A DNA stretch of 56,623 bases from a virus (IMGVR_UViG_3300035156_000125:1-56623), one strand, 5' to 3'; counted from the stretch's first letter, positions 41,946 to 49,100 are shown. Numbers and translations: made by a program. The notes: generated by a model not told the origin, from the sequence alone.

Positions 41946-41985
41946 GCGCCGGTTCAACTCCTACATTTCGCCGGCGCTTTTTCTT
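41946..41985 (+). terminator. GC-rich stem-loop with U-tract on the plus strand, in the early-operon leader
   Basis: GCGCCGG (41946-41952) pairs exactly with CCGGCGC (41971-41977) around an 18-nt loop, and TTTTTCTTTCTTC follows on the plus strand. No plus-strand gene ends here. For the minus-strand early mRNA it is a stable hairpin in the gap between the Cro-like gene and the next gene, so it may also be a control element. Confidence 0.5.
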
Positions 41986-42120
41986 TCTTCTTTGGGGTCA
42001 ACACTTCGTTATCAACTAGGCAGGGCAAGCCCTACCCCGGTCACATTACTATGTTTTTAGCAATAGAATTACCATTCAGCATTTTAATAGCTGTTTATGT
42101 TTTCGATGATCTTTTGTCGA

Positions 42121-42354
42121 TTACGCGACTAACTGCTTTTCCCTGTCGGCTATTCTTTGCCTGAAGATGTTTAGAATTAGCAAAGCCTTGTCGTTGTTAT
42201 TTATAATACCGTTAAGGCACCGGCTTATCATCATTTTGGAAACCTTGACCTGTTCAGCGGCTATCGCCCTGTCGAGAGGTGTAACGTCCTCCTTTATCCT
42301 ATCGAAAGCCTCCTTAATCCTCCGTTCCTGTGATATTACTTTTCGTGTTCTCAT
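42121..42354 (-). CDS. Small Cro-like DNA-binding protein
   Basis: A 77-residue basic protein. AIAAEQVKVSKMMISRCLNG followed by IINNNDKALLILNIF has a helix-turn-helix pattern with recognition helix near residues 38-50. As first gene of the early leftward operon, divergent from the repressor, it is in the Cro position. It should help shut off the repressor and control early transcription. Confidence 0.65.
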   Translation of the reverse strand: MRTRKVISQERRIKEAFDRIKEDVTPLDRAIAAEQVKVSKMMISRCLNGIINNNDKALLILNIFRQRIADREKQLVA

Positions 42355-42398
42355 TTCCTTTTTGTGTTACTTTTAGATTAGTACTTTGTTATTGTCTG

Positions 42399-42442
42399 TT
42401 ACAAATGTAATGACATTATTGACACTGTCAATACATTTTGTA
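42399..42442. promoter_or_regulatory. Three dyads forming the lysogeny operator region
   Basis: TTACAAATGTAA (42399-42410), the perfect 15-bp dyad ATTGACACTGTCAAT (42418-42432) and TACATTTTGTA (42432-42442) lie in the 116-base gap between the divergent repressor and Cro-like genes. Shared TTxACA/TGTxAA halves suggest a common regulator. The first two cover the early promoter. Confidence 0.6.
42402..42431 (-). promoter_or_regulatory. Early (PR-like) promoter
   Basis: On the minus strand TTG (42431-42429), 19 nt, then TACATTTG (42409-42402), an exact fit to TAnnTTTG. The -33 TTG lies inside the 15-bp dyad and the -7 element inside the 12-bp dyad, so a bound repressor would block it. Transcription would start near 42395 and enter the Cro-like gene. 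Confidence 0.7.
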
Positions 42443-42470
42443 AAATATTTTTAAAATATTTTTTCTTAGT

Positions 42471-43007
42471 ATGGTTACAGGGAAACAAATAAAAGAAGCT
42501 ATTAGGGTCTCGCAGTTAACAATGCAACAAGCGGCGGACAAGATGGGCGTAAGCAGACAAACCCTTTACGGTATAGTTAACCGAGGGGAGTTGGATGAAG
42601 ATGTTTCTAATGATGTAATTACAAAACTGGGTCTGGTATTACAAGATGTAAAGACAAACGATAAGGAGCCTGGGAGCGCTCAAAGCATAGTTGGATCACA
42701 GGTAAGCGATCGATACATAAAATTATTAGAGGATACTGTAGAGAAGCAGAAGGAGGAAATTGTAGCACTTAAATCAGAAGTGAAAGCCCTGCATAAAGTA
42801 AGAGAGCATTTAGATGACTTGCTAAAAAATCAGAAGACAATACTTTCGCAATTGGAAGCCGGGCAAGAAGTGATTTTGTCAAAACTTTCGAGTGACGACG
42901 AAGATTACCAGTCTTTGATGGATGGGGTGGGCAATACCTTTCTTCTAAAACGGAGGGAGTTAGAGAGAATGGGCAATCGTTTTGTAGTTGGCAGTTCTGA
43001 CACTTAG
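42471..43007 (+). CDS. XRE-family phage repressor with coiled-coil C-terminal region
   Basis: A 178-residue protein. Residues 5-50 are a helix-turn-helix (LTMQQAADKMGVSRQTLYGI). From about 78 to 140 runs a long coiled coil (RYIKLLEDTVEKQKEEIVAL, VREHLDDLLKNQKTILSQL), likely for multimerisation. There is no LexA-type peptidase domain, so induction must not depend on RecA-driven self-cleavage in the lambda way. It is divergent from the Cro-like gene. Confidence 0.75.
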   Translation: MVTGKQIKEAIRVSQLTMQQAADKMGVSRQTLYGIVNRGELDEDVSNDVITKLGLVLQDVKTNDKEPGSAQSIVGSQVSDRYIKLLEDTVEKQKEEIVALKSEVKALHKVREHLDDLLKNQKTILSQLEAGQEVILSKLSSDDEDYQSLMDGVGNTFLLKRRELERMGNRFVVGSSDT

Positions 43008-43119
43008 CATTCGATGCAATCATTTCTGTACGGTTTTCCTTAGCTTAAAGTTAATTAAACTGCGTGATTTATAGATGGTTATGGTAGGTTAAAATAAAAA
43101 GACGCCGGATTTTCACTAC

Positions 43120-43229
43120 GGTAGCGAAGGCAGTGAGAGGCCTTTCCCCAATAGCTTATGTCCAGCGCCGTACGGCACAGAACGTTAAGCATAGAAGGGG
43201 ATTTAGAAACGTCTCACTTTTTCGCTACC
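43120..43229. ncRNA. Candidate rod-like structured RNA upstream of the integrase
   Basis: Nested pairings fold this stretch into one rod. GGTAGCGAA (43120-43128) pairs with TTCGCTACC (43221-43229), and AGTGAGA (43132-43138) with TCTCACT (43212-43218), with two G-U pairs between. Inside, TCCCC pairs with GGGGA (43145-43149/43197-43201), GCTTA with TAAGC (43154-43158/43186-43190), and GCC with GGC at the tip. The segment is visibly more GC-rich than its AT-rich surroundings. Strand is undetermined; no clear promoter was found. It matches no ribozyme or riboswitch I recognise. Confidence 0.5.
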
Positions 43230-43523
43230 CTAACACCAAACGTGCGTGTTTAATATATTCCTGATTGCAAAGTGTATTAATAAAACAGAACCATCAATTA
43301 ATGTTTTTCATTCTTAATGTTCAATCATTAAAATATTAACCCATAAGATTAGTGCCACAATAGTTTAGATATTATGAGTTGCGTAAAAAATCATTTTGCA
43401 CCTGGTTTGCATAGTAAAATCACTTGGTAGAACTACGTTTCTAGGTGAACCGGAGAAAATAGTAGCTGAACCGGGCAGCGTTTTTTGGAAGGCATCTTTT
43501 GACGACTGCATTCATAAACTTAC

Positions 43524-43739
43524 CTCAAACAAAAAACTCAAACAAAAAACTTTAAAACAGTCGCATATCATTCGTTGGCAAAACCGTAAGTAATTGAAAG
43601 TCAGTAACAGAATTTTTTAGGAATGCCCTTTTTATCCGGGGGTTGGTTTCCCTAACTCTCCGCTTATTTTTCTGAAACCCTTTACTGACGGTCATTTCAC
43701 CAGGCGCTGACGAATATCTCAAACAGAACTCAAACAAAT
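43524..43739. other. Candidate phage attachment site (attP)
   Basis: A pair of exact 13-bp tandem repeats (CTCAAACAAAAAA, 43524-43549) lies left, and a second pair sharing CTCAAACA (43718-43728 and 43729-43739) lies right, as expected for integrase arm sites. An 8-bp inverted repeat (GTCAGTAA 43600-43607, TTACTGAC 43682-43689) frames the middle, where 43637-43663 resembles the 3' end of a tRNA-Ser gene (CGGGGGTT then CTCTCCGC). The integrase starts 11 nt to the right. The 742 bases from 43008 to 43749 contain only this and the structured RNA. Confidence 0.5.
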
Positions 43740-43749
43740 TCGTCACGTA

Positions 43750-44967
43750 ATGATCCAGACAGTAAGCTATTCAGAACCTGTATTGTGCCACTATAACTAT
43801 GACTTAAATAAGTCCTGGTTTGTTCATTTCGATGTAAAAAATATTGTTACCGGGGAAGTTAGCCGGCAACAGTACCGCGGGAAAATAAATAGATTTAAAA
43901 CTAAGGCAGAGCGGCTTGTGGTTGCAGGTAGAATAATTTCCTTTTGGAAGGGAGAAATTAAGCGCGGCTGGAGCCCTTTTGAAAAAGTTGAGAAGGACCC
44001 CACTACTTCCTTCAATGCCGCAATTGATTTCGGCTTATCTAAATGCAAGGTTGCAAAGAAAACTTACCAATGCTATAAAAGCACAGCGGGCTTTATTAAG
44101 TCTGCAGCTACAAAGACCGGGCTGCACAAAAAGTCTATTGCTGATATTAAGCGGGTACATATTAAGCAGATATTAGAATCGGGGCAATCCACTTTTACCT
44201 GGTCCAACAAGTCCTACAACAAGCATTTAAATTACCTCAAAGCTATACTTACTCGTGTTGTTGATTGGGAAATAATAGAAAACAACCCTGCCTTAAAGAT
44301 CAAAACCTTACCTGTTGACGAAACGGAAAAGTACGTTCCTTACACCGATGCAGAGCGAAAAGCGATACAAGAATACCTTTTCATGCATCATTACCGCTTT
44401 TTCGTGTTCCTTATGTTTGTGTACCATGCCGGGGTCCGCCCAAAAGAAATACTTGCATTGAAGATTAAAGACATTGACTTGATCAACATGCAAATAACCA
44501 TCCTGCCAAACATGGAAGCCGGCAACAGTAAGACCCGTAAGATCCGCAAAATCCCAATTAGTAAGGCGCTATTGCCATTTCTAAGGGAGTTGCAATTAAG
44601 TGCATACAGCCGGGAGTGTTATGTATTTGGAAGTCCTTACGAGGCGGGAAAGGGTAACCGTGGAAGTTCTGCAGGCGGGCTATCAGGTGCGATGCATCCC
44701 GAATATTTTAAGCCGTCCGCTACAATGATTAAAAGAGATACAGTTACCAGACTGTGGAAGAAGGTTATAATGGAGAAGCTGGGGATTGAAAAACACCTGT
44801 ACGCGGCGAAGCATTCAGGCGGGAATGCAAAAATTATGGCCGGTATCAGCATAGATGCTTTACAAGAACTTTATGGTCATTCATCCCGCTTAATGACTGA
44901 AAAATATGTTTCCGAACTAAAGAAGGTTCACTTCAATCAGATAATTGAGCTTTCTCCAGACTTTTAA
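43750..44967 (+). CDS. int: Tyrosine-type integrase
   Basis: A 405-residue recombinase with an N-terminal arm-type region, a core-binding domain near 85-185 and a catalytic domain from about 195. Catalytic residues seen are Arg230 (HAGVRPKEIL), Lys near 261-267, Lys354-His355 (LYAAKHSGG), His377 (YGHSSR) and Tyr386 (TEKY). The usual HxxR box reads YxxK, a variant I associate with Bacteroidota phage integrases. It catalyses site-specific insertion and excision. It lies right of the candidate attP and converges with the HNH gene. Confidence 0.9.
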   Translation: MIQTVSYSEPVLCHYNYDLNKSWFVHFDVKNIVTGEVSRQQYRGKINRFKTKAERLVVAGRIISFWKGEIKRGWSPFEKVEKDPTTSFNAAIDFGLSKCKVAKKTYQCYKSTAGFIKSAATKTGLHKKSIADIKRVHIKQILESGQSTFTWSNKSYNKHLNYLKAILTRVVDWEIIENNPALKIKTLPVDETEKYVPYTDAERKAIQEYLFMHHYRFFVFLMFVYHAGVRPKEILALKIKDIDLINMQITILPNMEAGNSKTRKIRKIPISKALLPFLRELQLSAYSRECYVFGSPYEAGKGNRGSSAGGLSGAMHPEYFKPSATMIKRDTVTRLWKKVIMEKLGIEKHLYAAKHSGGNAKIMAGISIDALQELYGHSSRLMTEKYVSELKKVHFNQIIELSPDF

Positions 44968-44972
44968 TGTTC

Positions 44973-45629
44973 TTATTGAGCGTGTAAAACCAGAGCTTCA
45001 TTTAAGGTTCTGGTTTTACCTACGTTGCACCTCTTGCCATTTTGTATTTTTCTTACAATCCATCTTTTCTGATCTTCCCTATACGTTATACCTACAATAC
45101 CGGATTGTAATTTTGCGGGCGTCCGAGATAAAATATCATTATCTAACAACAACTTCTGTTGTGCAACAGGAAGATGTATGGAATTAGCTTTCCCTTCTAA
45201 TTTGTTTTCTGAAAGAATAAAATTGTATTTTATTGCTGCCGCCAATTCCGTTTTATACAAAGGTGAGACAATTCTTTTGGCGCTTCTTGTTACTACAGCC
45301 CTAAAACCATTTGCGCATTTTTCTACGCCGGTAAAGTTTCTCTTTCTGTTTTTTCTTGCAAGTCCTCTATTTTGGGAATTTATGGCGTGAGATACACTCC
45401 TTAAATTACCCCTTGTATTATTCAATTTATCCCTATCAATGTGGTCTATTATCTCCCCGCTGATGGCATTTGCTATCATTCTGTGCATCTTGAACGCTTT
45501 GCCTTTAATAGTGCATTGCGCATACCCTTTTACCAAATACCATTTTAACCCTGATAGCCTATCGTAATCTTCGTCGGAAACCTTTGCCGAATTGCCGCAA
45601 TGGGCTCCAGTTATTTGTATTTCTCTCAT
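44973..45629 (-). CDS. HNH homing endonuclease with AP2-like repeats
   Basis: A 218-residue protein. The first 80 residues are an HNH_3 nuclease (LSGLKWYLVKGYAQ, then MHRMIANAISGEIIDHIDRD and KLNNTRGNL; His49, Asp62-His63, Asn75). Two AP2-like DNA-binding repeats follow: NFTGVEKCANGFRAVV near 97-135 and SGIVGITYREDQKRWIV near 175-218. Such free-standing endonucleases spread by cutting related phages. It ends 5 nt from the integrase stop. Confidence 0.85.
   Translation of the reverse strand: MREIQITGAHCGNSAKVSDEDYDRLSGLKWYLVKGYAQCTIKGKAFKMHRMIANAISGEIIDHIDRDKLNNTRGNLRSVSHAINSQNRGLARKNRKRNFTGVEKCANGFRAVVTRSAKRIVSPLYKTELAAAIKYNFILSENKLEGKANSIHLPVAQQKLLLDNDILSRTPAKLQSGIVGITYREDQKRWIVRKIQNGKRCNVGKTRTLNEALVLHAQ
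44984..45019. terminator. Strong stem-loop between convergent integrase and HNH genes
   Basis: GTAAAACCAGA (44984-44994) and TCTGGTTTTAC (45009-45019) are exact inverted copies, a possible 11-bp stem with a 14-nt loop. It lies 17 nt after the integrase stop and inside the 3' end of the HNH gene. No U-tract follows on the plus strand, so terminator function is a guess; it may protect or limit both mRNAs. Confidence 0.45.
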
Positions 45630-45721
45630 ACTTAAATATACGAATTAATATCCAATAAACATTTTGGTGCAGAGTGTTTATTATACCATCAAAATCTCCT
45701 TTCCATTTATGGTTTGGGTTG

Positions 45722-46144
45722 TCATATCACTTTGTTTAAAATTGTCAAAGCGTCTATAAATCCCTTCGCATAGCCTGACCTGTAGCGAAATACGCCATGC
45801 TCATCCATGCCGATCATCTTATCTGGAAAAGTTTTTTCTGCCAATTCAAAAGCGTCATTGTACTTCATGACCCTTATACTCTCCGCATCCTCCTTACTCA
45901 ATAGGTACGCGGTGGTTTCCTTTAGCCAATGTATCCTTTTTAACTCGCCGTTGTCTTTATCGTACCCTGTCACAAGGTTACCGCAATGATCAAAAAAGCC
46001 GATAAGGTGATCGTTCAAGCCACTTTTATACGGTCTTATAAAGCACTTATCCATCCTTGTGTAACCAGTTACGGCAACCTCTTGTTGATGATGCGGGAGC
46101 GCTTCAGTGACACTTACCGGCACGTAAACTGTTGTTAGTTGCAT
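45722..46144 (-). CDS. Unknown protein
   Basis: A 140-residue protein (MQLTTVYVPVSVTEALPHHQ) resembling small Bacteroidota phage proteins with a VTEALP start, a beta-rich first half, and a helical LLSKEDAESIRVMKYNDAFE. Possibly linked with the DUF551-like group, but this is weak. It belongs to the transcription unit starting at 47455. Confidence 0.6.
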   Translation of the reverse strand: MQLTTVYVPVSVTEALPHHQQEVAVTGYTRMDKCFIRPYKSGLNDHLIGFFDHCGNLVTGYDKDNGELKRIHWLKETTAYLLSKEDAESIRVMKYNDAFELAEKTFPDKMIGMDEHGVFRYRSGYAKGFIDALTILNKVI

Positions 46145-46154
46145 ATATTAGGGT

Positions 46155-46436
46155 TTAAAGTAGTATTGGTGAGGTTTTAATTGTGCTGCCAAAATTGACC
46201 ACAAGTGGCTGATCTGGTATGTTTGCGCACAGGTTGATTAGGTTTATCAAATTGCATCCCTGCACATGTATCTCCCAATCTGAAGACGTATTTGCATTGA
46301 AAATAATACCGCAAATGTTCAATGATTTTTTAGATGCCGTTACATTATAGTAATCGTGAAGAAACAAACCCGCGCCAACCATTTTTGAATGAAAATGCCG
46401 GCTACTAAAAATTGCTAAGTTGGTTGAAGGTTGCAT
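46155..46436 (-). CDS. Unknown small beta-rich protein
   Basis: A 93-residue protein (MQPSTNLAIFSSRHFHSKMV) with beta strands such as SLNICGIIFNANTSS. It starts 3 nt after the upstream stop. No family recognised. Confidence 0.5.
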   Translation of the reverse strand: MQPSTNLAIFSSRHFHSKMVGAGLFLHDYYNVTASKKSLNICGIIFNANTSSDWEIHVQGCNLINLINLCANIPDQPLVVNFGSTIKTSPILL

Positions 46437-46439
46437 ATA

Positions 46440-46943
46440 TTAAGATTTACTTGTGATGGTTGACGCGTCAATGGCGAGACCGGATGGGATAAGGTCGAAA
46501 AGATCGAAATGGAGTGATAGTAGGTAATGGAATTGAGTTGGGTTAAGCCTGACAAACGAAAGTGTACCAGATTGGTAGTGACTACCGTCTTTAAATACAG
46601 AATATCCAACACCTTCCCCTCTAGTTGTATTCCTCTTTGGTTCATCGCAATAAAACTTAAATTCGTTAAGCATGTTTCTAAAAACATAATCGCTGGGAGC
46701 ATATTTAAAACATAATAACTCCTTCATTTCATCCTCTGTCATATCACTTAATAAGCGAAGGATGGGCCTTAATTCATGCATTTTAAAAGGGATTAAGTTT
46801 GACTGCCCTGTATACTCTATAAAAGCATTCTCGCAGCCATCCATTATCCTAATCGCTAACAACCTACCAGATATTGTTCGGTCTACTGGCTGGCATTCGC
46901 ACCCCAAATACAAATGCAGATAGTTAACCAGTTCTTTTTTCAT
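46440..46943 (-). CDS. Unknown Bacteroidota phage protein
   Basis: The 167-residue protein is started at the ATG at 46943 (MKKELVNYLHLYLGCECQPV), which avoids overlap with the upstream RHH gene. LRPILRLLSDMTEDEMKELL and the C-terminal HYLLSLHFDLFDLIPSGLAI are features shared by many Bacteroidota prophage proteins as I remember them. Function unknown. Confidence 0.65.
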   Translation of the reverse strand: MKKELVNYLHLYLGCECQPVDRTISGRLLAIRIMDGCENAFIEYTGQSNLIPFKMHELRPILRLLSDMTEDEMKELLCFKYAPSDYVFRNMLNEFKFYCDEPKRNTTRGEGVGYSVFKDGSHYQSGTLSFVRLNPTQFHYLLSLHFDLFDLIPSGLAIDASTITSKS

Positions 46944-46977
46944 TTCAACTCGTTTAATTTTGAATAGGACGGTGGGG

Positions 46978-47145
46978 TTAGTTTTCAATATACTTTTTAA
47001 CTGCCGTGATAATTAAATTGCTCAATGTTCGGTTTTCTTGCTCTGCCCTTACTACCGCGTCCTTTTTAAGATCCCGCGGAAGCCTTACTGCGGTAGCGGG
47101 GTTATTGTCTTTTCGCTTTGGGGCTTTTTTTGCTGCTTTTTTCAT
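46978..47145 (-). CDS. Ribbon-helix-helix DNA-binding protein
   Basis: A 55-residue basic protein: MKKAAKKAPKRKDNNPATAV then VRLPRDLKKDAVVRAEQENR and TLSNLIITAVKKYIEN. Strand, helix, turn, helix fit the Arc/CopG fold. It is the second gene of the 47455 unit and may control its promoter. Confidence 0.65.
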   Translation of the reverse strand: MKKAAKKAPKRKDNNPATAVRLPRDLKKDAVVRAEQENRTLSNLIITAVKKYIEN

Positions 47146-47191
47146 TATGCAAATTTACAAAAGCGCGTTACAGCCGCGCCCCTGTTGTTTA

Positions 47192-47455
47192 TCAACAAGT
47201 GTATGTTTTTATAATGACGTCGTTAGGATGAACAAAGTTTTTAAAACCTTCAAGTACTGCATTAATCTTAACATCTAAATCTTTGTTAGTTGAATACGCA
47301 ACTTCAGCTAACTCAAATTCAAACGTTGTGGTTTTTATCTCTAATGTGTTAAAGATTGAATTAAGTAGCTTTTCTTCTGGCGTTGGGGCGTATTCTACAC
47401 CATTGCTAAAATACTGGGTTACTGTTTCTTGGTGAATTATAGTTGCAGTTTTCAT
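47192..47455 (-). CDS. 87-residue protein, first gene of an accessory unit
   Basis: Start chosen at the ATG at 47455 (MKTATIIHQETVTQYFSNGV), because the promoter -7 element lies at 47477-47484 and upstream codons would not be transcribed. The middle reads TTTFEFELAEVAYSTNKDLD. Function unknown. Confidence 0.6.
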   Translation of the reverse strand: MKTATIIHQETVTQYFSNGVEYAPTPEEKLLNSIFNTLEIKTTTFEFELAEVAYSTNKDLDVKINAVLEGFKNFVHPNDVIIKTYTC

Positions 47456-47476
47456 GCTTTTTCGTTTTTGATAAAT

Positions 47477-47507
47477 CAAAGATAGTGTATAACAAAGTAA
47501 TACGCAA
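47477..47507 (-). promoter_or_regulatory. Bacteroidota-type promoter for the accessory unit 47455-44973
   Basis: On the minus strand TTG (47507-47505), 20 nt, then TATCTTTG (47484-47477). Exact consensus; the start site would be about 47470, some 15 nt before the ATG at 47455. Confidence 0.75.
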
Positions 47508-47532
47508 CTATTTCGCAAACTCTTTTCAAAAC

Positions 47533-47561
47533 AAAAAAGCCCGCCGTAAAAAACGGCAGGC
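47533..47561 (-). terminator. Intrinsic terminator after the endolysin gene
   Basis: On the minus strand GCCTGCCGT and ACGGCGGGC pair (one G-U) around a 5-U loop, followed by six U. It ends the late lysis message and separates it from the accessory unit. Confidence 0.85.
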
Positions 47562-47583
47562 TATAAACTAACCACATGAAAAA

Positions 47584-48168
47584 CTAACTATTCAAACACT
47601 TATAAAAACTCGTCCCGTACGTCCCGATCTTAAAAGCCTGATCCAATGAATTAATTATCTTTCGCGCGTTCAACCAGTCAGACTTCTTATCGTTAAAGTA
47701 GTCCACTAACTTTCGCCCCGTAAATACTCCCTTAATCATCCCGTCGAACAATATTGTCGTTGCGGTTTCGAGTTCTAAAGCCTTTTCAGGATGGTCAGCA
47801 ATACCGAACTTTTCATAGTTGGCTCGTCCGGTAATTTGCGCCATGCCGCGCCCTCTAAACCGTGCCCCGTCGCCCACATTCGTATTGCCTAACAACTTAC
47901 CGACTTTCGTTTGCGGACCGTAACGGCGGTTAAAATACGCCTCTGTTCCAGACTCGTTAATCGCTTGGAATGTCTTTGCGCTTTCGTGATATACCGTCGC
48001 ACAGATGTATGCAAGCCACCTCAAATCGTCCAATTCCCTTCGCTCCCATTCGTCAATGATAGCATTCATACCGTCTACCTGTAACTGTGAAAGTTTGCCA
48101 TTAAAGAAAGACTTCCGTACACGGTCAAAAAATGCTTTACGGTTTATTTTCGTTGCTACTGTTGGCAT
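47584..48168 (-). CDS. Endolysin, GH19 (chitinase class I-like) peptidoglycan hydrolase
   Basis: A 194-residue single-domain enzyme. AYICATVYHESAKTFQAINE carries the catalytic Glu62 with a second acid at Glu72, and GDGARFRGRGMAQITGRANY is the substrate-cleft motif of phage GH19 lysins. No signal peptide or SAR segment is seen, so it needs a holin for release. It cleaves the glycan strand of peptidoglycan. It lies last in the late lysis run, followed by a terminator. Confidence 0.9.
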   Translation of the reverse strand: MPTVATKINRKAFFDRVRKSFFNGKLSQLQVDGMNAIIDEWERRELDDLRWLAYICATVYHESAKTFQAINESGTEAYFNRRYGPQTKVGKLLGNTNVGDGARFRGRGMAQITGRANYEKFGIADHPEKALELETATTILFDGMIKGVFTGRKLVDYFNDKKSDWLNARKIINSLDQAFKIGTYGTSFYKCLNS

Positions 48169-48190
48169 TTGAAATTGTTTATTATCTTTG
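48162..48190 (+). promoter_or_regulatory. Bacteroidota-type promoter for a plus-strand RNA
   Basis: TTG (48162-48164), 18 nt, then TATCTTTG (48183-48190), identical in the -7 octamer to those at 32425 and 47484. It points away from the endolysin, into the spanin-endolysin gap. Confidence 0.6.
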
Positions 48191-48195
48191 AAATT

Positions 48196-48310
48196 GGAGC
48201 CGAAAAACCTTGCTTTTACGTAGGCAGGCTAAATGCAAAGCAGTTACTATGTACAGAGTATGACCGCACCGCATGACAGGCAGGAGCCACTTTAACGAGT
48301 GGCTTTTTTT
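48196..48310 (+). ncRNA. Candidate small RNA between spanin and endolysin genes
   Basis: From the promoter just upstream, an RNA of about 110 nt would end at a clean intrinsic terminator: GCCACT (48286-48291) and AGTGGC (48298-48303) with a 6-nt loop and seven U (48304-48310). The U-tract exists only on the plus strand, against the direction of all neighbouring genes. No convincing frame is present. It is antisense to the endolysin-leader part of the late mRNA and could delay lysis protein synthesis. Confidence 0.6.
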
Positions 48311-48896
48311 ACGCCACAAACTTCCTAACCAACCCGACCGCCCCGGCTAATACCGCCAACCCAACTAGAGTGTAAACGATCCACATATAACCGGGTGCCT
48401 CCCTTTCGACCTTCTTATTCACGTCTTCCGTCTCTTTCGCAACCGATGTACGATTACTTTTCTCGGAGGCAAGGCTGTCTTTATTTGAGTAGGTGCCGGT
48501 TTGCTTGGTTTGGAGCGTTCCTTTTTCGCGGATGGTAATTTTACTTACCCTGCTTTCATTTCTAATTCCCCTGATTTCGGGGGAATTAAAAGATAGGCTT
48601 GTACGGGTAGGGCGTATGGTTGCCATGTTCCCGACATTGGTGTCGGGAACATACTCAACGACCGTTTCCCGCTCCCAGGTTTCGTTGCCTTCCTTCGTAA
48701 TCGAGCTGTCATGGGTGCTGACGTTCGTTTCTTGCTGACTGCTGATACTTGTGCTGTCCGTGCTTGTCTTGCTTCGCTGTACGGTCTTGTGTACGCTGCA
48801 CGAGGTAAGCAGGGTCAGTACGGCTATTGCTATCAGCATCATTGACCAGACCGATGCTATAAAGGTTCGCGGGTGGTTGTAGAAATAGGTTGTCAT
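48309..48896 (-). CDS. Candidate unimolecular spanin (lipoprotein with C-terminal membrane span)
   Basis: A 195-residue protein with both ends membrane-directed. Residues 13-33 are a lipoprotein signal (MMLIAIAVLTLLTSC; lipobox LLTSC, Cys33). Residues 34-165 are a hydrophilic Ser/Thr/Glu-rich periplasmic stretch, and 168-192 (GYMWIVYTLVGLAVLAGAVG) a C-terminal membrane helix. This is the topology of u-spanins such as T1 gp11, which link and fuse outer and inner membranes in the last lysis step. It sits between the holin-like genes and the endolysin. Confidence 0.65.
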   Translation of the reverse strand: MTTYFYNHPRTFIASVWSMMLIAIAVLTLLTSCSVHKTVQRSKTSTDSTSISSQQETNVSTHDSSITKEGNETWERETVVEYVPDTNVGNMATIRPTRTSLSFNSPEIRGIRNESRVSKITIREKGTLQTKQTGTYSNKDSLASEKSNRTSVAKETEDVNKKVEREAPGYMWIVYTLVGLAVLAGAVGLVRKFVA

Positions 48897-48902
48897 TGTG
48901 GT

Positions 48903-49097
48903 TTATTTTAATTCATGCCATTCAAAGCCATATATGTCTACGTTATTGCTTTTTATATGACTAAAGTCTTTTTTCGCATCCTGTTCGTTTTCAAAATATT
49001 TCAAATTCTCTTTTCGAGTTGAGCCGCCGCCCCTTGTTCTATACAAGGGCTTGGAGGTCGTATTGTTTAAGGTTTCGTATGTGTAATATCCTTTCAT
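48903..49097 (-). CDS. 64-residue small protein
   Basis: MKGYYTYETLNNTTSKPLYR then TRGGGSTRKENLKYFENEQD and a Tyr/Trp end (IYGFEWHEL). It resembles small phage proteins of unknown role. It lies 6 nt upstream of the spanin candidate. Confidence 0.55.
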   Translation of the reverse strand: MKGYYTYETLNNTTSKPLYRTRGGGSTRKENLKYFENEQDAKKDFSHIKSNNVDIYGFEWHELK

Positions 49098-49100
49098 AAT

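Noticed and set aside
43396-43593. 65-residue plus-strand frame before the integrase
   Set aside because: It has only a TTG start, runs through the left repeat pair of the candidate attP and has a low-complexity end. I treat the region as non-coding.
43637-43663. tRNA-Ser gene
   Set aside because: Only the T-arm and acceptor-like 3' part are present, the T-loop is wrong and no anticodon region is found. Kept only as an attP core candidate. No complete tRNA was found anywhere in the window.
43552-43746. 64-residue minus-strand frame
   Set aside because: It covers the attP-like repeats and the tRNA-like core and has no supporting context.
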